Source: Symbiodinium natans (lineage: Eukaryota > Sar > Dinophyceae > Suessiales > Symbiodiniaceae). Taken from it: a stretch of 64,000 nt of DNA. The position numbers and the translations under genes are program-made. A model generated the notes under the pieces. It searched no databases. It was given only the letters and a program-made list of their open reading frames with translations, and was not told where the DNA came from. The DNA lies in NCBI GenBank assembly GCA_905221605.1, contig CAJNDS010001013.1, forward strand, positions 436,001-500,000. Reading direction: 5' to 3'. This document shows, one piece after another, positions 43,076 through 53,935 of this stretch (position 1 is the first letter of the stretch; every line of letters begins with the position of its first letter).

Positions 43076-43290
43076 TGTATATATATATATATATATAGAT
43101 ATGAGCATATATATATATATAAGAAGAAAAATAACAATAATAAATTTAATCATAATACTCATAATAACAATTAATAGTAACAATAGTAATCAATAATAAT
43201 GATAATTAATATTAATAATAGTATTAATAATAACAAACTAATAAAAACAAAATAATAACAAGAACAATAATTACAATATAATGATTACTC
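43076..43290. repeat. AT-rich block: (TA)n and AAT-rich sequence
   Basis: TA runs at 43079-43096 and 43107-43120, then AATAATA-type sequence to about 43280. No gene; the 68-codon minus frame is an artefact. Confidence 0.85.
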
Positions 43291-43421
43291 TACGAACCCC
43301 CAGTATGGGCACCCCTATGTTGGGAATCCCCAATGTCCGTTCAGTGTAGATACCTCCACCCTCACCAAACCCCATGAAACCATAAACCCTTTTTGGGGCT
43401 ACATGGTATAGGGGTTGCCGC

Positions 43422-43511
43422 GTCCTTAATCGGGATTATAAGGGGGAGGGGGGGGGGGGGGCACGAGAATCCCTTGTAAGGACTGTTAGTCTAAAGGGAA
43501 AACATCCCAAG
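43422..43511. mobile_element. B-family MITE-like element interrupted by poly-G
   Basis: GTCCTTAATCGGGATTATA at the left arm, AATCCCTTGTAAGGACTGTT and AAACATCCCAAG at the right; G tract at 43449-43461. The outer left end is missing. Confidence 0.75.
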
Positions 43512-43619
43512 TTCAGGGTATAGGGCTTCAGGATCTAGGGTTGGGCTGTTTGGGCACCTGCGTGAATGCAAATGGCTTCCCATAGGGGCACCCCTTCAGC
43601 TCAGCTGGAACCTATGCCC

Positions 43620-44700
43620 GAAACCCGAAACCCTAAAGCCTAAACTCTAAACCCTAAACCCTAAACCTCAGCTTGTGGAAACCGTTGGAGATCTTGAGCC
43701 CCACACCCTCGCGAGCATTTCAACCCTAAGCCCGAACCCATGAAGGGGGACGGTCGTTTACGCCCTAAACCCTAAACCCTAAACCCTCAACCCTCAACCC
43801 TAAACCCCAAACCCCAAACCCTCAACCCTACACTTTGCTGCCCAGGCTCATGTGCTCCCACATCCTCTTTCCCTGGTGCGCCTGGAGGAAGCCACCTGAT
43901 CTTCCGAGGCTTCAGCTTCCTCCAAGATTTCTGGAATAGATCCGGGGTTTAGGGTTTAGGGCCCAGTAGGGGTACTCCGTATATACCCCAAAATACTATA
44001 TAGTCCCTTTAAAGGGACCCTCAAAAGCGGTACCCCTATTTTCGGAACCCCCCCCTCCCCCAATTTAGGCAATAGGATTATGAAGGGTTCTGTGCCATAG
44101 TGCTCAGGATACAGGGTTGAAGGCTGACCTGGCAAGCCCAAGACGCCTGAATTGAGGAGTGTAGGGCTTAGGGCCGAAACCCTAAACCCTAAACCCTAAA
44201 CTCTAAACCTTAAACTGTAAACTCTAAACTCAAAACCCTAAACCCTAAACCCTAGACCCCCAACAGTGGCCAAGCTGCCGGTGATGGCGTGCGGCAGCCA
44301 CAAGCGCAGGGTGCAGCGCATCCAGGGTACCAGCCAGTCCTGTCCGGGTCAAGCTGAACGCTAAGGGTTGAGGGTATTTAGGGTTTAGGGTATTTGGGGT
44401 TTGGGGTTTAGGGTTTAGGGTTTAGGGTTTTGGGCCTAGGGCTTGGGTTCAGGGTAATTAGGGTTTAGGGTTTAGGGTTTGAGGTTCAGGAAGCATGCAG
44501 TGACCTTGCAGCCATAGGAGTTCGGGCAAGGGTTTGGGGTTTCGCCTTGGGGTTTAGGCCGAGGGTAATGACTATCAGAATCAGACACGCACACGCGCGC
44601 GCTTCCCCCCCCCCCCCCCCCCTGCCCCCACACACAAGCACCTGACGAGTGCAGTAAGCCAAGTACGCCCTATGAAGCCCTACAAGCTCGTCATTTCGAA
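43620..44700. other. Gene-free stretch with mixed telomeric tracts
   Basis: CCCTAAA at 43640-43670, 43764-43832 and 44176-44260; TTTAGGG at 43944-43960 and 44378-44485. A short element-like segment is at 43964-44070. Poly-C at 44606-44622. Confidence 0.6.
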
Positions 44701-44855
44701 CTTAGGGGTACCTTTGTGGGGTTCTTATTGAAAGGGGTCCACTACTCGGGCGTCGCCCCTTATGATCGCAAACCCCCAAGTGTGACAGGGCATCACGCCG
44801 GACAATACCGTTCCTCCGGTTTTGACGCGGCTACATTGAGTATGAGCAAGAATGA

Positions 44856-44968
44856 CTAGGCTGCCCAGTAACCTAGGCTTAAAAAGGGTGCCCTTTTTTG
44901 CTTAAAGGGGTTTATAAGGGAACCTAAACCCCCCAAAAAGGGAATAAGGGTACTACTGGGCATCCTAG
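44856..44968. mobile_element. C-family MITE-like element, young copy 2
   Basis: 113 bp, CTAGGCTGCCCAGTAACC to TACTACTGGGCATCCTAG, nearly identical to 29572-29684. Confidence 0.88.
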
Positions 44969-44969
44969 A

Positions 44970-45595
44970 AATTGCCAGGCTCGCGACACAGTTGCCACAT
45001 TGCACATGGAACCGCATCAGAGAAGAGTATGGTCCGGCTTGATGCCCTGTCACACTTACAGCTGACTGATTGAGCGCTTCGGATACCCTTTCAATGCATT
45101 TCAAAGGGGCTGCAGCAGGCATTCTCGCACACGCTCTCTCTCCTGTATACAAGCTCCAATCAAAACGTCCACCAAGCCCCAACACCAGAAGTTAGAAATG
45201 CGACGCCAGAAACCTTTTTTAAGCCGGTTCTTGGGAGGTTGAAGGGAGAGCATGCTTACTCTCGTGGCTTGTAAGCGTTTTGCCCCCATGCAATGCTACT
45301 AGTGCGGCATGAAACTTCCGAATGGAACATGTTCAAGCAACAGTCACATGATCTCACGAGCTGACATGGCACAACTGGTCATCTCAAGCCGGTAGCAGCA
45401 AAGAATCACGCTTGGAAACAACTTCTGATGCAAACCTAGGACAAGTTTCAGGAGCATTCTTGCTTAAGGGGTACTGGACTCTCTGGCTGATACCCTACAC
45501 CCCCAAGAACAACCCGGTCCGAGTGTGGGAAAAGGTCGGGGAAGCCCCTCTTCGCGGTGAACTCGTCATTCACCTCGGGGCCACAATGTCGGCAG
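44970..45595. other. Telomere-free island, no recognised gene
   Basis: Overlapping minus frames (44856-45185 and 45101-45289) and a plus frame (45412-45609) are unrecognised. TTAAGGGGTACTGGACTCTC at 45463-45482 is a D-family right end. Confidence 0.4.
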
Positions 45596-45692
45596 GGTTT
45601 AGGGTTTAGGGTTTAGGGTTTAGGGTTTAGGGTTTAGGGTTTAGGGTTTAGGGTTTAGGGTTTAGGGTTTAGGGTTTAGGGCTTAGGGTTTA
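45596..45692 (+). repeat. Long interstitial telomeric array (TTTAGGG)n
   Basis: About 13 units followed by a poly-C tract at 45700-45711. Confidence 0.94.
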
Positions 45693-46075
45693 CAATGTAC
45701 ACCCCCCCCCCCCTAAAGCTGCTCACAACCCGGGTACTTTCCTTCAAGCAAGAGGGAGATGCACTTCGAAGCCCGAAATCCTAAATCCGAAACCCCAAAC
45801 CCTAAACCCTAAACCCCTGGACCCTAACAGGTCCTGGCATAGAGTCGGCTCACGGAGCGCTTGGGGGGGGTAGGGTTTAGGGTTTAGGTACAACCAAGTT
45901 GGCCCAGCACCCCAGGGTTTAGGGTTTAGGGTCCAGGCTTTAGGGTTCAGGGTTTAGGGTTTAGGAAGAGAGCCCATGACCATGGCTTCAACGACGGCAG
46001 GCCTCGGTCTAACCAAAAAGTCAGACACTGTGGAGGCCAAATATTCGGGGGGTTGTTTCACCCAACAAAAAGCCA

Positions 46076-46099
46076 CCCCCCCCCCCCCCCCCCCCCCCG
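46076..46099 (+). repeat. Poly-C tract
   Basis: About 22 consecutive C. Confidence 0.95.
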
Positions 46100-46221
46100 A
46101 GAAAACGCCAAAATCCGGAAATTCTAGAATGTAGGGTTTAGGGTTTAGGGCTTGTCTGAAAGCTGAGCAAGGATAGCTACCCTGTCACAACTGAGCACCC
46201 TGCCTCGATCACTCCTCCTGC

Positions 46222-46320
46222 AGATAGGGTTTAGGCTGGAGGGTTTAGGGTTTAGGGTTTAGGGTTTAGGGTTTAGGGTTTAGGGTATAGGGTTTAGGGT
46301 TTAGGGTTTAGGGTTTAGGC
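46222..46320 (+). repeat. Interstitial telomeric array (TTTAGGG)n
   Basis: About 12 units with one TATAGGG. Confidence 0.92.
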
Positions 46321-46522
46321 AAAAACCCAAGCTTTGAAAGCTTGAAGCCCTTGAATGCCAGACCACTCAAACTTGATGCCTTCAAGCGCCAAAGCCAGAA
46401 CCCTGTCGCTTGGGGCGTCTGAGGTTTAAAAGGTGTGTGTGTGTATATGTATGTATATATGGTCTGTTCTCAACATTATGCTCCCGGTTTTGGGGGTGCC
46501 CTGATCATAACTAAGAGCAGTG

Positions 46523-46525
46523 GCC

Positions 46526-46580
<55 letters not shown>

Positions 46581-46700
46581 ACATTACATTACATTACATT
46601 ACATTACATTTCATTTCATTTCATTTCATTACATTACATTACATTACATTACATACATACTACCATACTACCATACTACCATACTACCATACTACACACA
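46523..46700 (+). repeat. Succession of ATACAT, ATTAC, ATTTC and CATACTAC repeats
   Basis: (ATACAT)n at 46527-46578, (ATTAC)n to 46609, (ATTTC)n to 46629, (ATTAC)n to 46652, then (TACCATAC)n to 46693: adjacent arrays each differing by a small unit change. The 74- and 99-codon frames are artefacts. Confidence 0.94.
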
Positions 46701-46816
46701 TATGTATATATGTTTATTTATGTATATTATTTAATTATGTTTAGGGTTTAAGGTTCATAGGCTTAGAAGGTTTAGGATTTATAGGGCTTAGTAGGGTGCA
46801 TGCAAGGCTTAGGGTG

Positions 46817-46960
46817 TACTTGGAGGTTCATGGTTCTTGTTAACCAGTTCTGACTGTACTTATAATCCACTTATACGCCCCTCAAGTGCCCTAATATGGT
46901 TATGAGTACACTTCTAAGTACAGATACAATTGGTTCTTAAGTACCATGACCCTCCAAGTA
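46817..46960. mobile_element. A-family MITE-like element between inverted telomeric units
   Basis: TACTTGGAGGTTCATGGTTC at the left, GTACCATGACCCTCCAAGTA at the right, about 144 bp. The flanks read CTTAGGGTG and CACCCTAAACC, so the telomeric flanks are inverted relative to each other and extend the inverted repeat. Confidence 0.85.
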
Positions 46961-47038
46961 CACCCTAAACCCTAAACCCTAAATCCTAAACCCTGACCCC
47001 TAAACCCTAAACGCTAATCCCTTTTAGGGTTTACAGCT

Positions 47039-47067
47039 CGGGGGGGGGGGGGGGGGGGGGGGGGGGG
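47039..47067 (+). repeat. Poly-G tract
   Basis: About 28 consecutive G. Confidence 0.95.
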
Positions 47068-47537
47068 TGCACACAAAGCCATTGACTCTGGGGCCGTGCT
47101 TGGCCTTTAGGGAAGCCTTGCCTGCCTCAGGTCAAAACGACCATCCCACCTCAATCCCATGATACCCTAAACCCTAAACCCTAAACCCTAAACCCTAAAC
47201 GCATCAGCGGTGGTCTCCAGGGTACAGATTCCAGCTCTTCCCTCTCCAGGTGCTGACACGAGGATGAATTCCTTACTTAAGGGTGTAGCGTTTAACAACT
47301 AGGGTTACGGTTAGAACCCTAAACCCTAACCCTGAACCCTAAACCCTTTTGTGCCCTTGTGGGCTTAGGGTTTATTAGGTGATGTTCCCTGCTCTTTCCA
47401 GATCAATCACCCTTGGAAGCCACCTCTGTACCGTAGTTCTTTTTGGCAACACTCATGCTCAGTATGCTGGCAAAGAAAGGTCAACCTCCCAAAAGCCGTG
47501 AGCCTGAACCCCGAAACCCCTAGATCCTACACCTAAA

Positions 47538-47976
47538 GACCCTATAAAGACCCCAAAGACCCTATAAAGACCCTATAAAGACCCTACAAAGACCCTATAA
47601 AGACCCCTTTCAAGACCCATAAAAACCCCTTTCAAGACCCTATAAAGACCCCTATAAAGACCCTATAAAGACCCTATAAAGACCCTATAACGACCCTATC
47701 AAGACCCTATCAAGACCCTATAAAGACCCTATAAAGACCCTATAAAGACCCCATAAAGACCCTATAAAGACCCTACAAAGACCCCTACAAAGACCCTATA
47801 AAGACCCTATAAAAACCCTATAAAGACCCTATAAAGACCCTAAAGACCCCAAAGACCCTAAAGACCCCAAAGACCCTATAAAGACCCTATAAAGACCCTA
47901 TAAAGACCCTATAAAGACCCTATCAAGACCCTATAAAGACCCTATAAAGACCCTATAAAGACCCTAAAAAGACCCC
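47538..47976 (+). repeat. Minisatellite of 11-bp GACCCTATAAA units
   Basis: About 40 units, with GACCCTATCAA, GACCCTACAAA, GACCCCAAA and GACCCTAAA variants. The unit looks like a telomeric CCCTAAA with a TA and GA addition, so it may have arisen from telomeric DNA (inference). Confidence 0.95.
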
Positions 47977-47989
47977 AAATCCTGTCCTT

Positions 47990-48824
47990 TGGACTTGCCG
48001 CTGCCCTTGCCCCACCAGCCCTTGCCCTTCCCGGGCGTGAGGTTACACCGCTCCTGGCGAGAGGGTTGGGGGGGGTCCTACACCCTAAACCCTAAACACG
48101 AAACCCTAAACCCTACACACGAAGCCCTGAGCGGGGTTTAGGGCTTAGGGTGTTAGGGATTAGGGTATGTTAGGTGTTGAGCTCTGGGCTTTGGACTTTG
48201 GAGCTTCCGCCTGGACCCCAGGACACCCATAATACTGGCCGACCGCAGGGTCGGAAGAAGTGAGGGGTTTAGGGTCTAGTAGGTCCGTGAGCCAAGAGTA
48301 TCAGGAGACCCAGCATCCCTTAAGTAAAGGAATACTTTCTGAAAATACTGGACCCAGGAGCCCCCCAGGATCAGAAAGGGTGCCGCTTGTTGTTTAAAGG
48401 GCTTATTGTAAGAGAACCTAAACCCCAAAAGAGGATCCAGGGCCGGCTCTGGGGCCCAGTTTATGTTGCATGCCTCACCCTAAACCCTAAACCCTAAAAA
48501 CTAAGCCCTAAACCCTAAACCGGTAAACAAGCCCACGCTTCCGCCATCCGACCTGGTCAGCGGCCCACCGACGCCGGAGTACCGAGAACTCATTCCTCTG
48601 GAGCTGGTTCCACTGGGCCCAGTCCTTCCAATTTTCAACTCGTACGTGCCATCTCCCAGAGTCATCCTGGAAGAATGTGGGCATGTGGATCTGTGCCTAG
48701 ATCCCTGACAGCTTCTGGTCGGCGTTCCGAGCCTCGAAGGGATCACTATAGGGGGCCTGGTTCCCCTAAACTCTATAATCAACCCCTAGATCCACAACCG
48801 TCTGGCATGAGATGCCCCTAGTCG

Positions 48825-48868
<44 letters not shown>

Positions 48869-49310
48869 TTGTCTCTGTTTCTGTCTTCAGGGAAAGCCTA
48901 AACCCTTAACCAGACTCTGATACTGAAAGTCTTTGGGAATGTGAGGGCTTTAGGGCCTTACGGCCGGCACGGCATCACGAACCCAACAGAATAATCACAT
49001 CCAAACCTCCCAACTTAAATCCTGAGTTGCTTGTAGGTTTATGTGGGAGCTATACGTAGGGTTCTAAGTATGGCAACTCTGCTTAAAACCCTATGTACAT
49101 GAAGATACTTAAAAACCGCCCTATAGCTACCCATGAACCAAGTAATCCTACCTAGCTACACAAACAAATCGAAACAAACACAGAAAGCACTGGAGCACAC
49201 ACCCAAATGCGAATCTTGAAGATAGGAGGCCCCGTTATATACCCCTAACATATTATCATCCTTCAGTGCGAAAGGAAGCCCCCCAAAAAGGTATCCCCAT
49301 ACTGGGAAAT
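47990..49310. other. Gene-free stretch
   Basis: C-family-like remnant 48350-48436, telomeric units 48478-48520, (CT)n at 48822-48864, A-family element at 49028-49144 (right end CTACCCATGAACC then AAGTA, with the CTCC deleted). A 93-codon minus frame (48501-48782) is unrecognised. Confidence 0.55.
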
Positions 49311-49317
49311 CGCCAAA

Positions 49318-49852
49318 CCCTGAAACCCCTAAAGCCCCTAAAGCCCAAAATTCTAAACCCTAAAACCAGAACCCCTAAACCCGAAACCCTCAAATCCAAA
49401 ACCCTGAATCCCGAAACCCTTAAACCCTCAAACCCTCAAACCCTAAAACCCTCAAACCCTAAACCTTGAACCCTAAACCCCTAAACCCTCCCTAAACCCT
49501 CAAATCCTAGACCCTCAAATCCTAAACCCCGAAACCCTTAACCCTTAACCCTAAACCCTCAATCCTAAACCCTAAACCCTAAACCCTAGAGCGCTAAACC
49601 CTCAAACCCTCAAACCCTCAAACCCTCAAACTCTCAAACCTTCAAACCCTCAACCCCTCAACCCCTCAAACCCTGAAACCCTGAAACCCTGAAACCCTAA
49701 ACCCTAAACCCTGAAACCCTGAAACCCTGAAACCCTGAAACCCTGAAACCCTGAAACCCTGAAACCCTCAAACCTTCAAACCCTAAACCCTCAAACCCCA
49801 AACCTAAACCCTAAACCCTAAACCCTGAACCCTGAACCCTAAACCCTAAAGC
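49318..49852 (-). repeat. Long degenerate telomeric block with CCCTGAAA and CCCTCAAA patches
   Basis: Over 500 bases of CCCTAAA-derived units. CCCTCAAA runs at 49600-49640 and CCCTGAAA runs (about ten) at 49670-49770 are local variant patches. Confidence 0.93.
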
Positions 49853-49944
49853 AGCAAGATGGCAGCGAGACCTCCTTGCGGCAGCGCCGCCGGTTCCCGC
49901 AGACGGCCTCCGTGTAATGAAGTTGAGTCTAAGGGCTTAAGGGT

Positions 49945-50420
49945 TGATAGGGTTCAGGGTTTAGGGTTTAGGGTTTAGGGTTTAGCGTTTAGAGTTTAGG
50001 GTTTAGGGTCTAGGGTTAGGGTTTAGGGGTTTTAGGGGTTTTAGGGTTTAGGGTTTTAGGGGTAAAGGGTTTAGGGATTAGGGTTTCGGGTTTAGGGTTA
50101 GGGTTTACGGTTTAGGGGTTTTAGGGTTTAGGGTTTAGGGTTTAGATAGGGTTTTAGGGTTTTAGGGTTTAGGGTTTCGGGTAAGGGTTTAGGGTTTAGG
50201 GTTTAGGGTTTAGGGTTTAGGGTTTAGGGTTTAGGGTTTAGGGTTTAGGGTTTAGGGTTTAGGTTTAGGGTTTAGGGTTTAGGGTTTAGGGTTTAGGGTT
50301 TAGGGTTTAGGGTTTAGGGTTTAGGGTTTAGGGTTTCGGGTTTCGGGTTTCGGGTTTCGGGTTTCGGGTTTCGGGTTTCGGGTTTAGGGTTTCGGGTTTA
50401 GGGTTTAGGGTTTAGGGTCC
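49945..50420 (+). repeat. Longest TTTAGGG block, with TTTCGGG patch
   Basis: About 60 units in the TTTAGGG orientation, opposite to the block ending at 49852. Eight TTTCGGG units run at 50330-50400. The 90 bases between the two blocks are unique, so the two long arrays diverge from a short spacer. Confidence 0.94.
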
Positions 50421-50484
50421 GCCGACCCTGGGCGTGTTGGATGGGAAAAGGAGGTGAAAACCTCCCCCCAAAACGGGGGGCCCT

Positions 50485-50591
50485 CCCCACCCCCCACCCC
50501 CCCACCCCCCACCCCCCCCCCCCCCCCCCCCCCCCCCCCACCCCCCTACCCCCCCTACCCCCCCCTGTCTTCCCTTCCTGTGCTCAACCCC

Positions 50592-50623
<32 letters not shown>

Positions 50624-50630
50624 TACCCCG
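50485..50630 (+). repeat. C-rich tracts
   Basis: CCCCCCA units, then poly-C at 50512-50539 and 50596-50622. The proline-rich frames over it are artefacts. Confidence 0.93.
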
Positions 50631-50930
50631 GTTCTTGGGCTTGAATTGATGGGGCTGCCCTCTGGAAGCGATGGCAGCGTGCGTTTGCGCGCTGGTGGCC
50701 GCCAGCGCGGCGCGATGGCTCCGTTGTTTCTGCGGTGGTGTGGTGGCCGCCCAGCGTGGCCAGCACCCAGGACTCGCTGGCTTCAGCTCCTGTTTGGGTC
50801 CTGCTGCTACCCCCTACCCCCCCACCCCAACGTTTCACAGAGGCTCAAGCAAATCAACTTTTGGCATCCTTTGAGCTGACGAGCGCGTTTAAACCTTTCA
50901 ACTATGCTCCAGCGGGGTCGGCGGCTTGAG
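50631..50930 (+). other. Coding-like GC-rich segment, unrecognised
   Basis: Several overlapping frames cross this telomere-free segment. The frame ending FTEAQANQLLASFELTSAFK before a stop at 50927-50929 reads like natural protein, but I cannot assign a family. It might be a relic exon. Confidence 0.2.
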
Positions 50931-50945
50931 CCGGAGGCTCTTAAA

Positions 50946-51110
50946 TCTAGGGTTTAGGGTTTAGGGTTTAGGGTTTAGGGTTTAGGGTTTAAGGTTTAGG
51001 GTTTAGGGTTTAGGGTTTAGGGGTTTTACGGTTAAGGGCTTAGGGTTTAGGGTTCAGGGTTGAGGGTTTAGGGTTTAGGGTTTTAGGCTTTAAGGGTTTA
51101 GGGTTTAGAA
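50946..51110 (+). repeat. Interstitial telomeric array (TTTAGGG)n
   Basis: About 20 units, partly degenerate. Confidence 0.92.
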
Positions 51111-51422
51111 CTGACATACCCCTGCATTCCTTGAAGGGCTCTGAAGAATTGGGGCCCTTTGGGTTGTATTGTGAGAAAGTTGAGGGCTAAACCGCAAAAC
51201 TCCAACCCCATAAGCTATGAAGTATGACATGTACTACTAGCATCCGTACAAGAACATCCTATACAGACACTCACCAACATCCATGTGGAACACGGCGCGC
51301 TCACCAGGAACAGGAGTCTTGATCCTTCCTTCGGGTTTGCGGCCGGAGGAAAGCCTAAAAACCCTAAACTCTAAAGCAGTGTGGACTGCGAATTGAACCA
51401 CCAAGGCGCGACCAACCTACCC

Positions 51423-51646
51423 AAAGAGCCCAATACCCCTTTATTAAGGTACATACCTTCAATTTGAGTTTTGGGTTTAGGGTTTAGGGTTAGGGTTTAG
51501 GGTTTAGGGTTTAGGGTTTAGGGTTTAGGGTTTAGGGTTTAGGGTTTAGGGTTTAGGGTTTAGGGTTTAGGGTTTAGGGTTTAGGGTTTAGGGTTTAGGG
51601 TTGTTAAAGATATATTCCTTAAGTAAGGGGTTTTTGGATCTCTGGG
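51423..51646. mobile_element. D-family MITE-like element with 130-bp telomeric insert
   Basis: AAAGAGCCCAATACCCCTTT and AAGGTACATACC at the left; ATATTCCTTAAGTAAGGGGT and GGATCTCTGGG at the right. About 18 TTTAGGG units (about 51473-51602) occupy the centre, against none in the reference copy at 11362. Confidence 0.85.
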
Positions 51647-51705
51647 TACCCTGCTCTTCCAGGATGCGGGATGATGTCCTGTAGCCCCTTAAGCAGGCCC
51701 TGTTG

Positions 51706-51785
51706 TGATTAGGGTTTAGGGTTTAGGGTTTAGGGTTTAGGGTTTAGAGTTTAGGGTTTAGGGTTTAGAGTTTAGGGTTTAGGGC
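51706..51785 (+). repeat. Interstitial telomeric array (TTTAGGG)n
   Basis: About eleven units with TTTAGAG variants. A further seven-unit set with TTTCGGG variants is at 51901-51955. Confidence 0.92.
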
Positions 51786-51959
51786 TACAAGGCCCGAGCT
51801 TACTTAAACCACCCCCCAGGGAGCACAAGGGCACCTTCTAACTTTATGGGCTCGAAGCCCAAGCTTGACGACCCAAACCGAAGCAAAGCCCAAGCAGCTG
51901 TTTAGGGTTTAGGGTTTCGGGTTTAGGGTTTAGGGTTTAGGGTTTCGGGTTTGGGGCTT

Positions 51960-52430
51960 ATTGAGGGGATCCCATCATAATTGTGGAACATACCTTAACA
52001 TGAACTTAGGTGTGTGTGTGTGTGCATATATATATATATGTACATATTTACGGGCCCGGGCACTCTGTGTAGCCTATACCCTAAACTCAATCCTCGCGAA
52101 ACTCAAAACCCTGAGTTCCAGAACAGCCCTCTGCCTTCTGGATATTGACGCAACCAGACCCCCAAACCAGAAACTTCGACACCCAAACACCTCGATCCCA
52201 GCCTCAGGACGACGCAGCCCCGATATGCACTTGAGCTTCCTACACGCCAAAATCCTAAGGCCGAAACTGGGCCTAAACCTATTGAACTTGACCTTCGCAG
52301 CACCCTCGGACAACCCCCCCCCCCCCCCCGCTCCCACCCATGCCCGAAACAGAAAATCTTAAATCCAACGTCCTATATACTAACTCCCAGACCCTCCACA
52401 AATGAACCCTGTACCTGTGCCCGTAAACAA
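51960..52430. other. Unique island, no recognised gene
   Basis: A 133-codon plus frame (51961-52362) and an 87-codon minus frame overlap; both include a GT/TA microsatellite (52010-52040) or poly-C (52315-52329). Not recognised. Confidence 0.4.
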
Positions 52431-52468
52431 ACCAAACAACCCAAACGAAGCCTAAACCCTAAACCCTA

Positions 52469-52573
52469 AACTCTCTTTCAGCGCACCTCGAGTTGGCAAA
52501 CAAAGCCTAAACCCTAAACTCTAAACCCTAAACCCTGAATTTTTGAACTCTCTTTCAGCACACCTCGAGTTGG
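52469..52573 (+). repeat. Direct repeat flanking telomeric units
   Basis: AACTCTCTTTCAGC(G/A)CACC followed by TCGAGTTGG occurs at 52469-52496 and 52546-52573. Each is preceded by CCCTAAACC-type units, and about 50 bases, mostly telomeric, separate the copies. Confidence 0.85.
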
Positions 52574-53171
52574 AAAGTCAACTCAAGGCTCCAGTAAGGG
52601 TCGTCGTTGCCTGGATTTAGGGTTTGAGGGTTCAAGGTTTAGGGTTCAGGGTAGTTAAGCGGGCTTAGGCACACCCGTTCATTAGTGCCCCCAAACCTCA
52701 AACCTGAATTTGGGGGCAAAAAAACTCATCATAATTCAATTCAGCATCCTGAACCCCAAACCCTAAACCCTGAAGGGTAAATTGGGGGCCTCGGTGCGGC
52801 TTAGCCGCCGGAACTCGGGGGCTTATAGGGTTTGGGGTTTAGGACTTAGGTACAGTTTTGGTTTCAGATAGATTCCGCAATTCAGGGTCTAGGGTTTGGG
52901 GTTTCGGGTCTCAGATATCCGTTTTAGGAACATGCGCAGTATGGCTGAAGGAAGGGAGGACGCGGGCATATAGATTTACGATGCGAAGCCACAGAGATTT
53001 TTGGCAGATGGAACCATCATGGGTATTTCCCAAAAATAAGGGTACCCCTTTCAGACCCAAAATAGGACAGAATGCCCTTCAAGGGAGCCCCAAACAGGGT
53101 ACCCCTAATGTCGTAAACCCCTTCATCCCCTAAACCCTACTAAACCCTAAACCTTATTGACCGCACCAAGA

Positions 53172-53359
53172 GAGCTAGAACAGCCTAAACCCCTAAACCC
53201 TAAACCCTAAACCCTAAAGGCCCCTTAGTTTAGGGTTGGCACTTCAGTCAAACTAAGGATCCCTCAATCCGGGTTCCAGCTCGATTCCGAAGTTGGGAGG
53301 TGTGGGCTCCCTAGGCAAACACAAAAACCCGAGCCAGAACAGCCTAAACCCCTAAACCC
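53172..53359 (+). repeat. Direct repeat with attached telomeric units
   Basis: GAGC(T/C)AGAACAGCCTAAACC followed by CCTAAACCC occurs at 53172-53200 and 53331-53359, 159 bases apart. Confidence 0.8.
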
Positions 53360-53519
53360 GTAAACCCCTAAACCCTAAACAACCCTAAACCCTTTAAACA
53401 GGGTTTAGGGTTTACAGGTTCGTTTTTTCGGGTTGTTGTCAAGCTTCACCCAACGTGCCTGACGTGGGCGACGACATCCCTAAGAAGGCGGCCACCATGC
53501 CAGGCGAGGACTCTTCCTT

Positions 53520-53645
53520 GCTTAGGGCTTAGGGCTTAGGGCTTAGGGCTTAGGGCTTAGGGCTTAGGGCTTAGGGCTTAGGGCGTAGGGCTTAGGGCTT
53601 CGGGCTCAGGGCTCAGGGCTTAGGGCCTAGGGCGTCGGGCTTAGG
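53520..53645 (+). repeat. Telomeric array homogenised for TTAGGGC
   Basis: About ten perfect TTAGGGC units, then degenerate ones. Confidence 0.94.
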
Positions 53646-53779
53646 GTTTACGGTGAACCCGTCCTAAAAGTTTAACTTATTGCAGTTGCTACAAAAGCCC
53701 GACAAGTTAAAATCCTAAGAGCCAGCCAGAAGAAAGCCAAGCTTCGTGGCCGTTGGGACAGACCTGGCAAAGGCAGAGC

Positions 53780-53935
53780 AAGGGTTCAGGGTTCAGGGTT
53801 TAGGGTTTGGGGTTTACGGTTCAGGGTCCAGGGTTTAGGGTTCAGGGTGTCGGGTATCGGGTATAGGGTGCAGGGTATAGGGTTTAGGGTTCAGGGTTTA
53901 GGGTTTAGGGTTTTAGGGGTTTAGGATACATACTA
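53780..53935 (+). repeat. Degenerate telomeric tract
   Basis: TTCAGGG, TTTAGGG and GTATAGGG-type units. This is the last long telomeric tract before the telomere-poor right part of the window. Confidence 0.85.

Noticed and set aside
46435-46744. Frames of 74 and 99 codons with His/Ile/Tyr repeats
   Set aside because: They translate ATACAT and ATTAC microsatellites.
49266-49469. 67-codon frame of Lys/Pro/Asn repeats
   Set aside because: It translates degenerate CCCTAAA units.
50441-50879. Proline-rich proteins of 67-141 codons
   Set aside because: They span poly-C tracts in two overlapping frames; only the end after 50641 might be coding-like and it has no recognised family.
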